The notes beneath the pieces were generated by a model. That model was not told where the DNA came from and did not search any database. It worked only from the letters and a program-made list of their open reading frames with translations. Shown here piece after piece: positions 12,676-24,839 of a stretch of 64,000 nt of DNA; position 1 is the first letter of the stretch; each line of letters opens with the position of its first letter. Position numbers and translations under genes: made by a program. Origin of the DNA: Chloranthus sessilifolius (Eukaryota > Streptophyta > Magnoliopsida > Chloranthales > Chloranthaceae); NCBI GenBank assembly GCA_021018995.1, contig CM037593.1, positions 3,252,088 through 3,316,087 of the forward strand. Reading direction: 5' to 3'.

Positions 12676-13431
12676 TATCATTGTTTTTCTTTTTTAACTA
12701 TAATATTAGATTCACTAGAAATTTAAAATGAAATACTTAGTTTTACTTGAATTTATTTTATTTTGATGTTATTAACTAAATGAAATGTTTAGTTTCAATT
12801 TTGTAGGCTAAGAGCAGTGGTGTCCCTTCCACCGGAATCTAATCAGGTGCCTATCTAGGTAAGCTGTTGAAATTTTGAGTCTATTGAAGCTGTTAAAATT
12901 TTTGTCTTTAAGATTACTTTCTTTGAATTCATTGATTATTTTAAATATTCATTTATGTCTCCTTATCTGATGTTGATTCTTGATTGATTTGTACAATTTT
13001 TGAGTTTACTACAATGCAACACAACATGTCAAAGGAGTTCTATATTTCATGCTACAACAATAGTGCCATTAAATCTACTCACATCAAAAAGCCAACATTA
13101 CCTAACAGAGATAAAAATAAGGAGGATTTTTGTTATGTAACTATATTTTTTGTTATTTAGCCTATGGGCTATAAATATGGAGATTTTGTGATTTCCCTTA
13201 AAAAGAACCTCTTTATTTTTGTTGATTTGTGCTTTTTATATTATTACTTTTGATGATTTAGCGTTTTTGGGGAGGCTTATTACATTGTGTTAAATTCTAT
13301 TGAGCTTTGTATTTTTTTTTTGTGAATGGTTAATGTGTGATTGTGGATGAATAATTATTTTATTCGCCAGAATGAGGGTTTTTAAAATTATATATGATAT
13401 AGGTAACTTTTTAAAATATTTATAAAATTAA

Positions 13432-13462
<31 letters not shown>

Positions 13463-13479
13463 AGCGGCGTTTTCGAAAA
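12676..13479. other. Non-coding 3' part of the CACTA element
   Basis: AT-rich, with a T-run at about 13439-13462. No gene seen. It lies between the TNPA remains and the subterminal repeats, so it is probably the element's 3' untranslated part. Confidence 0.6.
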
Positions 13480-13878
13480 CATAGGTCACTTACAGCGGCG
13501 CTTCATCCACAAACACCGCTATATCCTTTCAGGTACACTATTAGCGACGTTTAGAAAAAATGTTGCAAGCAAGTCTATTAGCAACACCTTTCAAATGTGT
13601 TGGGTGGTGTTTATAAGCGTCGCCGAAACAATTTAGATGGCATTTCTAAATATTTATCATGACGTATTTGAGATTGTTTAGTGGCGTTCCCTAAACGCCG
13701 CTAATAATAAATATATAGCGGCACTTTATCTAAAATGTCGCCACGAACGCTGCAAATAGCTACTACGACACACGCATTGCCGACGTTTGAATAAAGCACC
13801 GCTAATTGTATTTGTGGCGTTTATCTTACTTTTTGCGGCATATATTGAATGTCGCAAAAAGCCAATTTTTTAGTAGTG
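13480..13878. repeat. CACTA right terminal and subterminal repeats
   Basis: Short motifs of the type AGCGGCGTTT, AACGCCGCTAAT and TTTGTGGCGTTTA recur in both orientations over about 400 bp, and the block ends GCCAATTTTTTAGTAGTG. This is the usual subterminal transposase-binding array and terminal inverted repeat of a CACTA element. Confidence 0.88.
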
Positions 13879-13929
13879 TTGGCAATCAAACGTACCCTTG
13901 ATATTTTGAGCTATGCCACATCTTTGGGT

Positions 13930-14180
13930 TACATGGCTATGGAACGGTCCAAATTCATCATCCCCCTTACAAGTAAATAGTAAAGATGGCACCAGTACCT
14001 TCAAATTATCGACTGAGAAATTGAAAAAATCAAATTATCGGCCGATAATTTGAAATTATCGCCCAAGATTTTAAATTTTCGGCTCCCACCCAAAAATTTC
14101 CACTTTCTCGTTTTGGAGGGGGCCGAAATCAAGTCATCTCCACTGAAAATTTGAAATTTCAACCGAGATTTTGGTCCATG
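13930..14180. mobile_element. Degenerate MITE related to the CATGG-ended hAT family
   Basis: It contains AAATTATCGGCCGATAATTT and related palindromes, and ends TTTTGGTCCATG at 14180. The subterminal sequence resembles the left arm of the hAT element at 45576-50751. The left border is unclear. Confidence 0.5.
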
Positions 14181-14844
14181 GTTGATACTCAATTGGAAGA
14201 AATATCGTACATCTTTTTCTATGTTTTTTTGAGTTCTTAGTATTTTATTAATCTTTATATTAGCTTAACTGAAAATTAAATTTTTTGTATGGGTTAGTTG
14301 TAGATATTTGGGGTAATATTGGCTCAGTTCGGTCGATTTTCAGGCAAAAATCTCAACCCAACCGATTCTTTCGGTTTCCTTGGTTCTTGAACCGAAACCA
14401 AATCGACTAGGTTACCTACTCGAACCAAACTCATTCCAATTGCTTCGGTTCACTTGTGGTTGGTTTCAGGTTCTCCGCCATCTCTCAATCTATCTCTCCT
14501 CTTCTTCTTCTGTATTTTGGGTTCCGCATCATCTCTTGACAAGCGGACCATCTTCAAAATGGAGCTCCACGCTTTGGTGCGACGGAGCAATCTTGTTCGC
14601 CAATAAATAAATAGCGGCAACCAAATCCCTGGGGGTGTGCCTCAATAAGAACAAGAGTGGGGAGTTTTTATGGCGCCATCTTTCAATCCCTAGGGGTGTG
14701 CCTCAACAAGGGTTTATGATTAATGTTCTTAAAGTCGCTCGGGGAGGCCGCCAGGGCGGTTCGGGCCTCGGGTGCCCTGATTTAGGTCAGGGCAGACCAG
14801 ATTTGGGGTGCCGACCCAAGCTACCCGGGCGGCCACCCCTCCAC
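14181..14844. other. Unassigned spacer, partly GC-rich
   Basis: No gene recognised. A phrase near AATCCCTNGGGGTGTGCCTC occurs twice (about 14622-14646 and 14686-14706). From 14740 the DNA becomes GC-rich. The open frame through 14635-14955 has no domain and crosses an LTR border, so it is not called. Confidence 0.4.
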
Positions 14845-16249
14845 TGTCACGCCCCCACGCCTCCCCGTCCGTTAGCAAAGCCAAGCGGCAACGCGAACAC
14901 GCGCCACATTGATACTTTCATATTTATATTCGGTTTCGAACATTTCAAGTTCTAAAGTCATTTCCCTTTTTATGTAATTTGTCATATATATATATATATA
15001 TATATTATAGAATCCTGGGAAAATTTCTTTTAAGTGCAAAAATGATTAAATTACATTTATCAAAGTAGTCGCGAAAGCTTTAATTAAACACTATCAGTTT
15101 AATTTCTCATTTTCGTTAACTTGAACGGGCATATTCGAACTTATTACTTGATCATAATAGTTTCAAACATGAACGGGCATATAACGAAAAAGACTTTTCT
15201 TAGATAAAACATTAAAAGGTTCATTTCATTTAAGTTCCAATACAAAGATAAATGATCATTTTTCGAAAATACTGGACTTAAAATAAAACCAAGGTAAGGA
15301 AAAATCCTATGAAAACAAGTGCAAGTGTTGATAGCTCCATGAACAAAATGAGTTTGACTTTAACTCGTTGACAGCGTCAGATTCCTTCCTTTTCCAGATC
15401 CTCTATTCTTGACTAGTTGTTGGCTGGTCTCTGGAATTTTTGGGTCATAAAACGACCGTAAGCGATGAAGCTCAATAAAGTCTTAGTTAGCATTGTCATA
15501 GGATTTTAGTATAAGTAGTATACAAATATTCCATAGGTGCAAATGCAAGTGGGGTTTCCATCAGTTATGATATATTATGCAGAAGTTTTAGCTACTTATA
15601 ACATGATCAAATCTCATTTAATAATGAAGGTAACATCTACGATAAGAGTAATAGTTATAGTGCACAATTCACAACTAATCACAGGAAATAAAGAAGTTTA
15701 GAATCTAATCATAGAATAGCATTCTACCGATTATATACAACAAACTTAGCTACACACAGATTTACAGGCATGGCATTAACAATCATAAAGTTACAAGTAT
15801 TTATTGTTTAAATATTAGTATTTTTTAATTAATTCGGTGTTGATACCAAACACCAACCATGGTCCAGACAGAATTTAGATGCCAATATTGATCAGACAAG
15901 GGCCGACACTCTCTGCCGTTTAGCCCATCAAGGCAAGGATCAATGACCCTATTAGTCTAACTAGACCCGATCCTCAGCTGACATTTCAATCTTCTTGCAT
16001 ATACGAGATGCCCATCATATATGAGGTGCTCATACGAGCCCGTTCGTGAGAACAGTGATCAGTTATGTGAGGCCAAAACAGAACGAAACATAATGATATC
16101 GTCTTTCCACTTTCAATTTTTTTCAGTTTTCATTGCATTATCTTTCAAATTCTGTATTCTTTGCCCCAATTTCTGAGGTTCTATATTATATATCTTTATC
16201 ATATTTCCCCATTCCTGAGGTCCAAAATCATATTAAAATATTCATTTTG

Positions 16250-16470
16250 GGTCTATAGTTCAGATATTCAGATACCCATTTCGAGTGTTGAGTTTAGATA
16301 TTCGGATACCCATTTCGGGTCCATAGTTCAAATATTCGGATACCCATTTTGGGTCCAGAGTTCATATATTTAGATAATCTTTTTAGATTTAGAATTCTTT
16401 CAGATTCAAAGTTCAAATATACAAATATTCTTTTCAGATTCAGAATTCTTTCAGATTCAGAGTTCAAATA
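16250..16470 (+). repeat. Short tandem repeat CCCATTTCGGGTC
   Basis: Imperfect units of about 38 bp (ATATTCGGATACCCATTTCG and variants) are repeated four or five times. Non-coding. Confidence 0.7.
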
Positions 16471-16484
16471 TAACCAGTAAACAG

Positions 16485-16960
16485 TTCAATGCAACTATTT
16501 AGGCTTCATATCATATCTTATCTATCTTATCAGATCATATCGTGTCGTATACTTTCTTATCAGATCAATTCATATCATATCTTATCTATCTTATCAGATC
16601 AGATTATATCGTATACTATCTTATTAGATCGTATCATATCATCTCTTATCTATCTTATCCAATCAAATACTATCGTATACTATCTTATTAGATCGTATCA
16701 TATCATATCTTATCTATCTTATCATATCATATACTTTCATATTTGCTCATATACTATCTTATCTAACCATTTTATTGTCACATCCGATCAGATTGTAATG
16801 TATACTATCTTATCATGTACTATTAACTTATTATGTACCTTCATATCCAATCATATCACTATCTATCATATTCCATCATATCCAAGCATCTCACTATCTA
16901 TCATATTCCATCATACCCAAGCATCTCACTATCTATCATATCCAATCAAGTCCAAATAGA
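16485..16960 (+). repeat. TATCATATCTTATCTATCTT low-complexity array
   Basis: The stretch consists of imperfect repeats of TCTTATCTATCTTATCAGAT with longer units of about 60 bp. The long open frame through it encodes only an Ile/Ser/Tyr-rich repeat and is not a gene. Confidence 0.85.
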
Positions 16961-18630
16961 AGTCAGGTCCGAGTTTCAAATGACTTGATCCTAAGGGAGG
17001 ATCTTGTCGGCTTACACTTATATCAAGTGCTGCCTCAGTTACAGTCCAAAGGGGGACTTATGTTTATCATTGTCAATAAAAACTCGATTATCTCTAATGA
17101 GATTCGAGGCACTCGTGTGCCTATTCCTAAAAGTTTTGTTTTATTCAAGTTAAACTAACTTCAACTATCTGACTGTTCAACGAGATCAATTGATTTACAT
17201 ATCCTATACTTTCGGATATGGGCCATGAGTCCAACAAGTTATGGGTCAAATGGTTTATAGGTCCAACGAGTTCATTACAATATGGGACCAATGGATTTAA
17301 GGTCCAATTAGTCCAACGGGTCCATGGCAATATGGGTCCAATGGATTATTTCGTAAGTGATTCAGACCTTTACTAAATCTAAATCTAGTGGTACGGGCCT
17401 TTCCAAGGTCCGAGCTATGTATATGCTAAGCTTTATGGGCCTTAATCAACATGTCTTGGGCTGGGCTCATATCTTAGGAACTAATTTAGATTAGTCGAGC
17501 CATGGGCCGGGTCGTTAACCTAAGCTCTTGTCAATCCTATTTACTAAGGTTTAAGATTTTGGGCCTTGGTGCATCGTCAAAGACTTGATCGGGTCTTTGA
17601 CTTGGTTGACCAAAATTATATGGGTCTTATCATATGTTAGCCTCATGGGATCATGTGATTGTACCTTCCCAATTAGTCACAGATCTCGGTTCAAGGTCCG
17701 AGTACTAAGTTTTCATCATATATATGCCGAATTTTCTAAGGTAGTCGCGGGTAGTCTATAGTAAATCGGTCACTATTTTTGGTTCTGATCGAATTTTTTT
17801 TGCGCTTCCAAAGCTGGGGGCGAGATGATTGATAAGATCATCTTTCACAAGTGGGGGCATCCAAAATTTCGATTAGGTCTGATCACAGGAGACAAATCAC
17901 CGAGATTTGTTCTGTTTTATCAAAGGTTCGAGCCAGAATTATTGAGCCTCGGAGTCGGGCTTATAACTTTCAATTTTGACAATGGAATCAGGTGCTCAGT
18001 GGCTCTATGGAAAGATCCACGAGTCTTCCTTCTTTTTCATTTAAATTGTTCAAGTCAAAAGTCAACACATCAGGACCTAATTGGGTCAATCCGATCGCAG
18101 GTCAGGTCTGATTTCTGGCTGTGTACCATTTACCTATATTATGGGTTGTATGTTGCCGAATTTTTTGCTGTTAATTCTGATCGAATTGAGGCATACAATT
18201 TTTATCGGATTTTAAGGATGTTATAAGATTTATTCTTAATTTATTATGGATTTTTCCACTAATAGTTCGAGTACGGAAACTAGAACTCATTACATTCATG
18301 TTTCTGTGTGCAATGGGATAGATTCGTCGCATCATATTCCGGTTGCCGTAACTTTCAGACCATATAGTATTTGGATCTGGAATTTTTACCGAGTATCAGA
18401 AGCTTAGTCAAGTACATCCCATATTTTTTAGGGATTTTTATAATAATTATTTCTATTTATTCTATCCACTGTTTTGGGACTGATTTTTTGTGGGCTGCAA
18501 AGTCCACGGTTTTGGGCCTTAGATGGGGTCCACCTAGTGGTCCATCCTATGTCACATATTATCGGGTCTTGGTCCGAGACATTATCAAACTAATCTAAGG
18601 TTTATTGGGATCAAATTTTGGGTTATCACA

Positions 18631-21218
18631 TCCATTTAACTAACGTTAATCGGCTACCGGTACTTTCCTAGTTGCCGGTATCAATTATTCCTAACTTATC
18701 GGGTCAGGCTTTTGGGAGCCATCTGATCATGCTAAACGCATCGGGCATTTTTGAAAAGTCATTTTTATTTTGAAATTATTATACAAAAATCCCATTTAAA
18801 ACTCTTAATTTATTTAATTTTGAAAATCTCATGTGGATCCTAACCATTTATCTAATCCTATTCATTCATCTAACACCGTTGAAATATCCATGATCCAATC
18901 AAGGGTCAAAACATAAGATTTTATCATAATTCTATAACTTATTAAGTTCATCATTAACTCATGATCCTATTAATAAATTCTATCTTTAGCAAGAAAACCT
19001 AGCCAATCAAGCCAACATACCGTGCAATCAATCGGGACCATCCGATTGATTAACCATCGTGATTAATGAATGAACTATATTTTTCTGAGATGTGACCATG
19101 AAAATATGTCCATGTCGAGCCACTTCTTGGGCCAAATATCGTTACCAATGCTATCAAAAAAATAAAAGGTGCATTCCAATCTAGAACACATGTAATTGAT
19201 TCAAAGTATAAGCGATCTAAGAACCATATATTTCAAATATGATCAAGTCAATATAAGATGAATTCAAAATATAGATCACATGCAATATTTAGTCAAATTT
19301 TATCAAGCATCACATCAAAAATTTTCATGAATAAACTATGTAAAATCATACCACAAACTCAATACTTTTCTATTTCTAGAGTAAAAATGCATCTTTTTTA
19401 CTAACTTTGACCTAGAAATCCGTGAACTGGGTGATGCATCATAGTGATGGAAAATTTTATAAACTTAATCTACTGCGGTTGTAGCATGTATCTATATGAT
19501 TCAATTACTCTAAAAGTTATGGCATGATCAAAGATTTTAAGGATTTACTAGTTTTTCTAGATTTTGACCTTCTAGGTTAATCTAAGCCATTAGATGGCCT
19601 TGCATGTGTATCAAGATCACATGCATGGCTTCACTTGGTTTAGGTACATGCCCCATTACAGAATATAAAGGAAATTTCATTCCAAATTTTATTTTACACT
19701 ATCAAAAATATAAAATTTTCTAACTATATTATATAGATGACCTAGTTTGACCTTTTTGGTCATTTGAAACCATTGGATAGCCTTGCATGGATGTAAAAAT
19801 CACATGCATGATCACCCATATCTCAGATCCAAACTTGATCAAAGAATTTGCTCATGATACTAAAGAAAAATCAACTCAAACCATGAAAATCTATAAGAAA
19901 ATTCACAAAAATGCAAGAATCTAATAGTCTAAGCCTATGTGGTCATCATGGACCATTGGATGGCTCTAGGTGACCTTAAATATCACAATCATAAGCCATG
20001 TTCTGGTCTCATGTGAGAACATGATCATTCTAGAATTTATAGCCATCCTAAGCAAGAAAATACTATAAATCTATAGCAAAATTTAATACAACTAGCTGAG
20101 GAATCTAGACAAAAGCTAGACTAAGACTGTACCTTGGCTAAGCTAGCTCTTCCTTGCTGGTTTGCCTCCAAATATGTGGTTGAAAGTGTTGGATTGAGGC
20201 TCAAATTGATATATGTGAGACTAGAGGAGAAGTGGAGTTGATTGGTGATGGTGGCTTAAAATTTTAATGGCTAGGATGCGAGAGCAAATTCAAAGTATAG
20301 GAGGGCTTCAAGGGAGCTCTAATGGAGGTTTCCAAGTGTAGAAGAAGATGGAGTGGTATAATGGAGAGCCCCATAGGAATTTCAAAATTTGTAAGGGGAG
20401 GGGAGGCAATGGCTGAAATTTTTGGCCACGTGTCACAAATTTACTTCCCTAAGCTTCTCTCCACTTTTCAAAGCATTCTCTCTCTCTCCTCCACACATCA
20501 AGTCAACCTATTGTCTTTAGTGGTCTTCAAGACCCTTAACTTTTGTGAATTTTCAGAGTCTAAGGAATCTTGTCGTGCATGAAAAAAAGTGCAACTAGCA
20601 CCCTATATTTTCCCAAGGAAAATAAATGGTGTGAGATGGGTCAAATCTTGGTCAAATGAACCAAGGGCTAGGATTTGCTTGAATTTTACAATATCCTAAT
20701 TTCTAATTACTAAAATTAAGTAATTTAATTATAATTGCCCCTGAGCTTATTTAAATATTACAAGAGAGTCATTATTTAATTCAAAGCACAAACACTTAAC
20801 CCAAATGTTAGTGCATCTAGTTTCCTTAAATTTTAAGTGTCAAGGTTTGACTCAGCCCATTAAGCAATCCTATGGTCATTTTCAAAATCCAATCCGTTAG
20901 TAATGATCTCCTCATCACCACCACGACTCTGGCCCAATCTGGGTCAAACCTTGGGTTACAGGTCCAATAAGAAGCAGTCCGGGCTAGTTATAAGGTATGA
21001 GATGTGGTATGTGTTTTACTAAATTTTTAATACACTCATTCAAGTAAATGGGGTGCCCTATGAGTGCCACTAAAAATAGGTAATATCTCATCATTCTAAG
21101 GTGGGTGCATCACGAATTTTGATGAACCTGTCCTCAGGCAGTCGCCTGGTACAGTCAGGTCTCACTATGTCTCAGTCAACAGTTTGACCAATACAGAAAT
21201 TGAGGGATAGGTGTTACA
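18631..21218. other. Gene-free block ending in an LTR-type terminus
   Basis: AT-rich, without a recognisable protein. It ends GGATAGGTGTTACA at 21218, resembling the antisense end of a Gypsy-like LTR, and is followed by TCCAT, the same five bases that follow the LTR-like end at 18630. No matching TGT...-type start was found next to 18631. It could be a decayed LTR or part of a larger element. Confidence 0.35.
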
Positions 21219-21339
21219 TCCATAGTCTCCAATTTTTATTTTTTTTATTTTTTTCTCGGGAGCTATTACTTAACAGATTTTAAAAGGGCCCTTACATAGA
21301 CTTTAAAAAGAGACTTGGTATTTTAGGGACATGCGACAT

Positions 21340-21695
21340 GTGAAGACTATTGATGGCGTCAGATCAAATGACGAAAGTCGTGTTTCACCCAATTTTCCAC
21401 ACAATAGATCTTGAGATCATGGTACATCTATCAGACGATCAATTTTTATTCCATGTGCCACATATCCCCAGAAAATAGCCATAAATTTACATAATCACGT
21501 TTGAGTGTGATGTGCGTCATATGATTCAAGGGCCATTTTTTGGGAATCTTTGATACATGGAATCAGACACTGATTGTATGAATGGTGAGCCATGATGTCA
21601 AGATCTAGTGTGTGGGAGATTGGGCTGAAACAAGATCACCATCACTTGATTCGAAGTAATCAATGGTTTTCAAGGTGTCTCTAACGTCGGTGCAA
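21340..21695. mobile_element. MITE remnant with GATGG/TCAGA core
   Basis: It carries the phrases CACACAATAGATCTTGAGAT and GCCACATATCCCCAGAAAAT that recur in the MITEs at 29686-30005 and 57218-57632, in a palindromic arrangement. The ends are decayed. Confidence 0.55.
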
Positions 21696-21704
21696 GCAGA
21701 GGTA

Positions 21705-21925
21705 CCCAAGAAAAATGTGGGTGTTCTTAGGTGCAATTAACGTCACCTTAAATTAGAAATTGGGGGCAAATAAGCAAATAACCCTTCTTTGGTGCAATTA
21801 ACACTGCCATAAGTTATAAATTGAGTATAAATAATGCAAATAACTCACCCTAAGTTATAGGGTGCAAATAACTTCACAAGAAAATAGAGTCCAAATAACG
21901 TTAGCCTAAGTTAAAAAAATGGGCA
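21705..21925 (+). repeat. Imperfect tandem repeat, GGTGCAATTAACGTCACC-like units
   Basis: Three or four decayed units containing GTGCAATTAAC or GTGCAAATAAC followed by a TAAGTTA stretch. Non-coding. Confidence 0.6.
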
Positions 21926-22557
21926 CTTTAGAACAAGAGGATTCAATTTGGAAAGTGTGTAAGTTTTGTAGTTTAGGGATTCTCACAAGAATTTAAACGC
22001 ATGATTTTAGTTTATAAATGTGATTATACCCTCCAATCCTTTGTACATATTCAATCTTTCGCGGCTAGACCCAATACATAATTATTCTTCAACCGTCCTG
22101 TTTAGCTAAAATATCCTTTTAATTACTGCGTTTAAACAGAAAATGGATTACGCACCACCGTATCTGCGTTTTGATGTGCAGTGAAATATGATGATATTTC
22201 GCCCTTAAAGACCTACATTTAGCCACCCGATGAAAGCCATTTAATATGTTTTATATAGTTTTAGTGATTTACAGGTCTAGAGATGTGTTGAGCATAAAAT
22301 AACTCAAGAGTTTAGAAAATAACGTCAAATTCGTGTAACCTTGGATCATCTAGAACTTATCCTGACTTGCAGCTCAATTTTGACCTTTAAGACATCGGAT
22401 TCACAAAATGGTTAAAACATCAAAGTTTTAGAGCTCGTCGTCTTCTTTTCAACGCCATAAGAATCATTTCAATCGGACTTCAGGATAAAAAGTTATAACC
22501 AAAATACTGAGACTATATCTGTTGAAGAGTTGGGCTGAGTTTCACGAAAATCTGGGA

Positions 22558-22705
22558 AGGTCGATTGATCGACCAACAGACTCGATCAATCGACCCCCTA
22601 AGGTCGATGCATCGACATAACAAAGGAAATTTTAATTTTAATTTCAAACTTAAATCTGATCGATTGATCGACCACTTAAGTCGATCAATCGACCAAGTTC
22701 AAAAT
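22558..22705. repeat. GGTCGATTGATCGACC palindromes in the LTR
   Basis: Four self-complementary motifs of the form TCGAT(C/T)(G/A)ATCGA are packed into about 150 bp. They resemble the palindromes in the unrelated LTR at 3365-3595. Confidence 0.75.
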
Positions 22706-23184
22706 TCAAATATTCGAAACAGAGAGATATTTAAAAGAGAAAAATCTGAGGGTCGAGATATATCTCCCTTTGGGGAGCATTTTATTTTTCAAGCATTGTT
22801 CTTTTCATTTTCTAGTTTTAGGTTCTAGATTAGTTTAATTTCGGCATTTGAAGAAGGATTGTACCGGGTTAGATTAAAGCTTTCGTAGATTTTTGTGGAT
22901 CATTCCTTACGGTATTTTAATGTCGTTTTCAATTTCTGCATTTATTGAGTTATTCATTTCAATTATGTGTGGCTAGTTTTATTAGGGATGAGGATCTAAT
23001 GAACCCCATCCGAGGGTGTCATTTATATTAATACAAATCTGTGATTGAGATGTCAGATGCTTTTAAAGGCCCTAATGTTGTTATTGAAAATGGTAAAATC
23101 TGATTTCAATCTAAGATCTAGGAGCTAATCATGCCCTATGATTTCAGATCTGTAATAATAATTTTATCCTAATTATTACCCATC

Positions 23185-23485
23185 TCAGGGTGAAGTTTTA
23201 CTGCCAGCTGAGGTGTGAGTGTTAATCACATACTCATGGGGTGTTAATCATACATCTCTTTGATCTCGGATTGATAGTATGATTTTATCCCAATGGTGAG
23301 TTCCAATCACTATCTGAGGAGTAGGTGTTAATCACACACTCATGGGGTGTTAATTACACATCTCCTTGATCTTAGATCGTACTTTGGAAATTACCTAGAG
23401 ATTGAGTTCTGGGTATTATTCGAAGTGTGAATGTTAATCATACACTCATGAGATGTTAATCATACATTTCCATGATCTCAGATCT
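23185..23485 (+). repeat. Tandem repeat of about 115 bp
   Basis: Three units share GTGTTAATCACACACTCATG followed by GGGTGTTAATCATACATCT and a GATCTCGGAT stretch. They lie inside the LTR-like block and are non-coding. Confidence 0.8.
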
Positions 23486-23853
23486 ATACTTTAGAACTCA
23501 CGTGTGTTTGTGGCGGTGTTTCTTTTTAGATATCTGTTAAAGATCTCACATCTCAATCTACAAATCTGTATTACACAAATGATAAACTTACGATGAGAGG
23601 ATTTAGTATCCCAATCCTTACCTTTCATAATCTGTTTAAATTTTAATTAATGGTTAGTATTTATCTCATTTTTCAAGTTCTTAAGTTTTTAATTTAGAAA
23701 ATATTGTGATAGATCTGTGAAAATTCTTTTGGTTAATTGTTATTTTTTATTTTAAATTTTTTAACAAATCTTTGTGGGAACGATATCGTACTCTGCACCC
23801 ACTGACTATATTATGATTCGTGCACTTGCGAGTACAACTTAATTTACACAACA

Positions 23854-24029
23854 CGTTTCATCCAATGGTGTCACCAAATCTTCATCTTGCCAAAACCATT
23901 ACAAAGACGAGCTGACAAATAAAAATAACTTGCAGGACTATGGCTCTCTACCAAACCTCCATATTCAATTTACATCTATAGAAGGTGTTGACTCACTAAT
24001 TTATCTACTTTCTCCCACACTAATCTATA
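23854..24029. other. Short spacer without a gene
   Basis: No feature beyond a CT-rich transition into the microsatellite was seen. Confidence 0.4.
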
Positions 24030-24044
24030 TTCTCTCTCTTTCTT

Positions 24045-24110
<66 letters not shown>
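24030..24110. repeat. Compound microsatellite (CT)n(TA)n
   Basis: About 38 bp of CT repeats with TTT interruptions is followed directly by about 42 bp of pure TA repeats. It borders the MITE at 24112. Confidence 0.95.
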
Positions 24111-24111
<1 letters not shown>

Positions 24112-24112
<1 letters not shown>

Positions 24113-24483
24113 AAAGGTGTCTGTCCTCCATAGAAGGACGGTCACCATCCTCCAAGCTTCCACGTAGAGCTCTTTGTGACAGTCAAAATATTATTTCGAT
24201 GTCACTTAAAGCTCGGGCATCGTTTAGATTATCTTTGAATTTTTTTTTTTGAAAACTCATATCTACCTTGCATTTTTTGAACCGTAAAATGTGAATCAAT
24301 GAAATCCGTCAAACTTTGACTTATGAGTTAAATTTTTTTTTTTCAAAATTTCTTTTTTAATATTAATCTAAACCGTCTACTTGTGCTCTACGTGACACTC
24401 AAACAGTGTCTTTAGTGCCATGTGAACCTCCATATGTATCTTGGAGGACGATCACCGTCCTTTATTGAAGGACCTAAACGGCT
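24112..24483. mobile_element. MITE with long inverted ends (AAGGACGGT...CTCCAAG)
   Basis: The left arm GAAGGACGGTCACCATCCTC and a right arm containing GAGGACGATCACCGTCCTTT are inverted copies. Both ends abut TA-rich DNA. It is about 370 bp with no coding capacity. The superfamily is unclear. Confidence 0.7.
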
Positions 24484-24839
24484 CTCATATATATATTTCT
24501 TTAGGTCTAAAGAAAAACATAAACAATCTAAACTGTGACTATTGACCATGGATCGAGTGATATACAAAAATATAAAAAAATATAAAAAGGTCAGATTGGC
24601 AAAGAGAGGAGAAAAGATGGTAAGATGGGCGGCAACATCGCCCGAAACCCTAAGATGAAGATGACCAGAATCAAATCCATTTTCAAGATTTTTGGCCTTT
24701 TTAAGTGAAAGGACAAGACCGTAATTTCTCCCTTTCACTTAAAGGGCACGTGAGTCATTTCACTTTACCATGTAAACCTCAAATCCCATATAATAAAATT
24801 CCCTTATAATAAAATTTCAAGAGTTATTAGTTACACATA
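24484..24839. other. Spacer upstream of WDR75
   Basis: No gene was seen. It includes one exact telo-box motif (listed separately) and purine-rich stretches. The minus-strand frame over it has no recognisable domain. Confidence 0.4.
24645..24653 (+). promoter_or_regulatory. Telo-box-like AAACCCTAA
   Basis: Exact AAACCCTAA about 1.5 kb upstream of the WDR75 start codon and about 0.5 kb upstream of the inferred transcription start. Telo-boxes are common in promoters of plant ribosome-biogenesis genes, but one 9-bp match can be chance, and this one is far upstream. Confidence 0.3.

Larger units (their letters stand above)
1429..13878 (+). mobile_element. Decayed CACTA (En/Spm-type) DNA transposon with nested LTR insertions
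   Basis: The order of coding remains is that of plant CACTA elements: a transposase-associated Cys-rich domain (1429-1875), TNP2-like transposase (1966-9440, interrupted) and a TNPA/Transposase_24-like region (9904-12670, interrupted). The right end at 13878 reads TAGTAGTG, the complement of a CACTAC terminus, and is preceded by about 400 bp of repeated GCGGCG/AACGCCGC motifs, as in CACTA subterminal regions. The left terminus was not found. All genes carry frameshifts or stops, so the element is inactive. Three LTR-type sequences have inserted into it. Confidence 0.88.
14845..18630 (-). mobile_element. Long solo-LTR-like block (3.8 kb), antisense
   Basis: The left border TGTCACGCCCCCACG and right border TTTTGGGTTATCACA are the antisense counterparts of the ends of the LTR at 2552-5618. 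The 5-bp flanks are TCCAC and TCCAT (4 of 5 match). No retrotransposon protein is seen inside, only simple repeats, an AT microsatellite (about 14980-15006) and a GGGTCC-rich zone. Other readings, such as two partial LTRs, are possible. Confidence 0.55.
22286..23853 (+). mobile_element. Probable Gypsy-like LTR (1.57 kb), sense
   Basis: It starts TGTTGAGCATAAAATAAC and ends TTTACACAACA. Near its end is GATTCGTGCACTTGCGAGTA, the typical 3' part of Gypsy-like LTRs. No convincing target duplication was found, and no internal protein, so it may be truncated or solo. Confidence 0.5.

Noticed and set aside
16489..16959. A 156-codon open frame
   Set aside because: It lies in a TATC/TCTTA low-complexity array and encodes only a simple repeat.
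17825..18226. A 133-codon open frame as a small gene
   Set aside because: No domain was recognised and it lies within the LTR-like block 14845-18630.
23185..23485. CRISPR-like array of regularly spaced repeats
   Set aside because: The units are diverged tandem repeats of about 115 bp inside an LTR-like block of a plant genome, with no unique spacers or cas genes.
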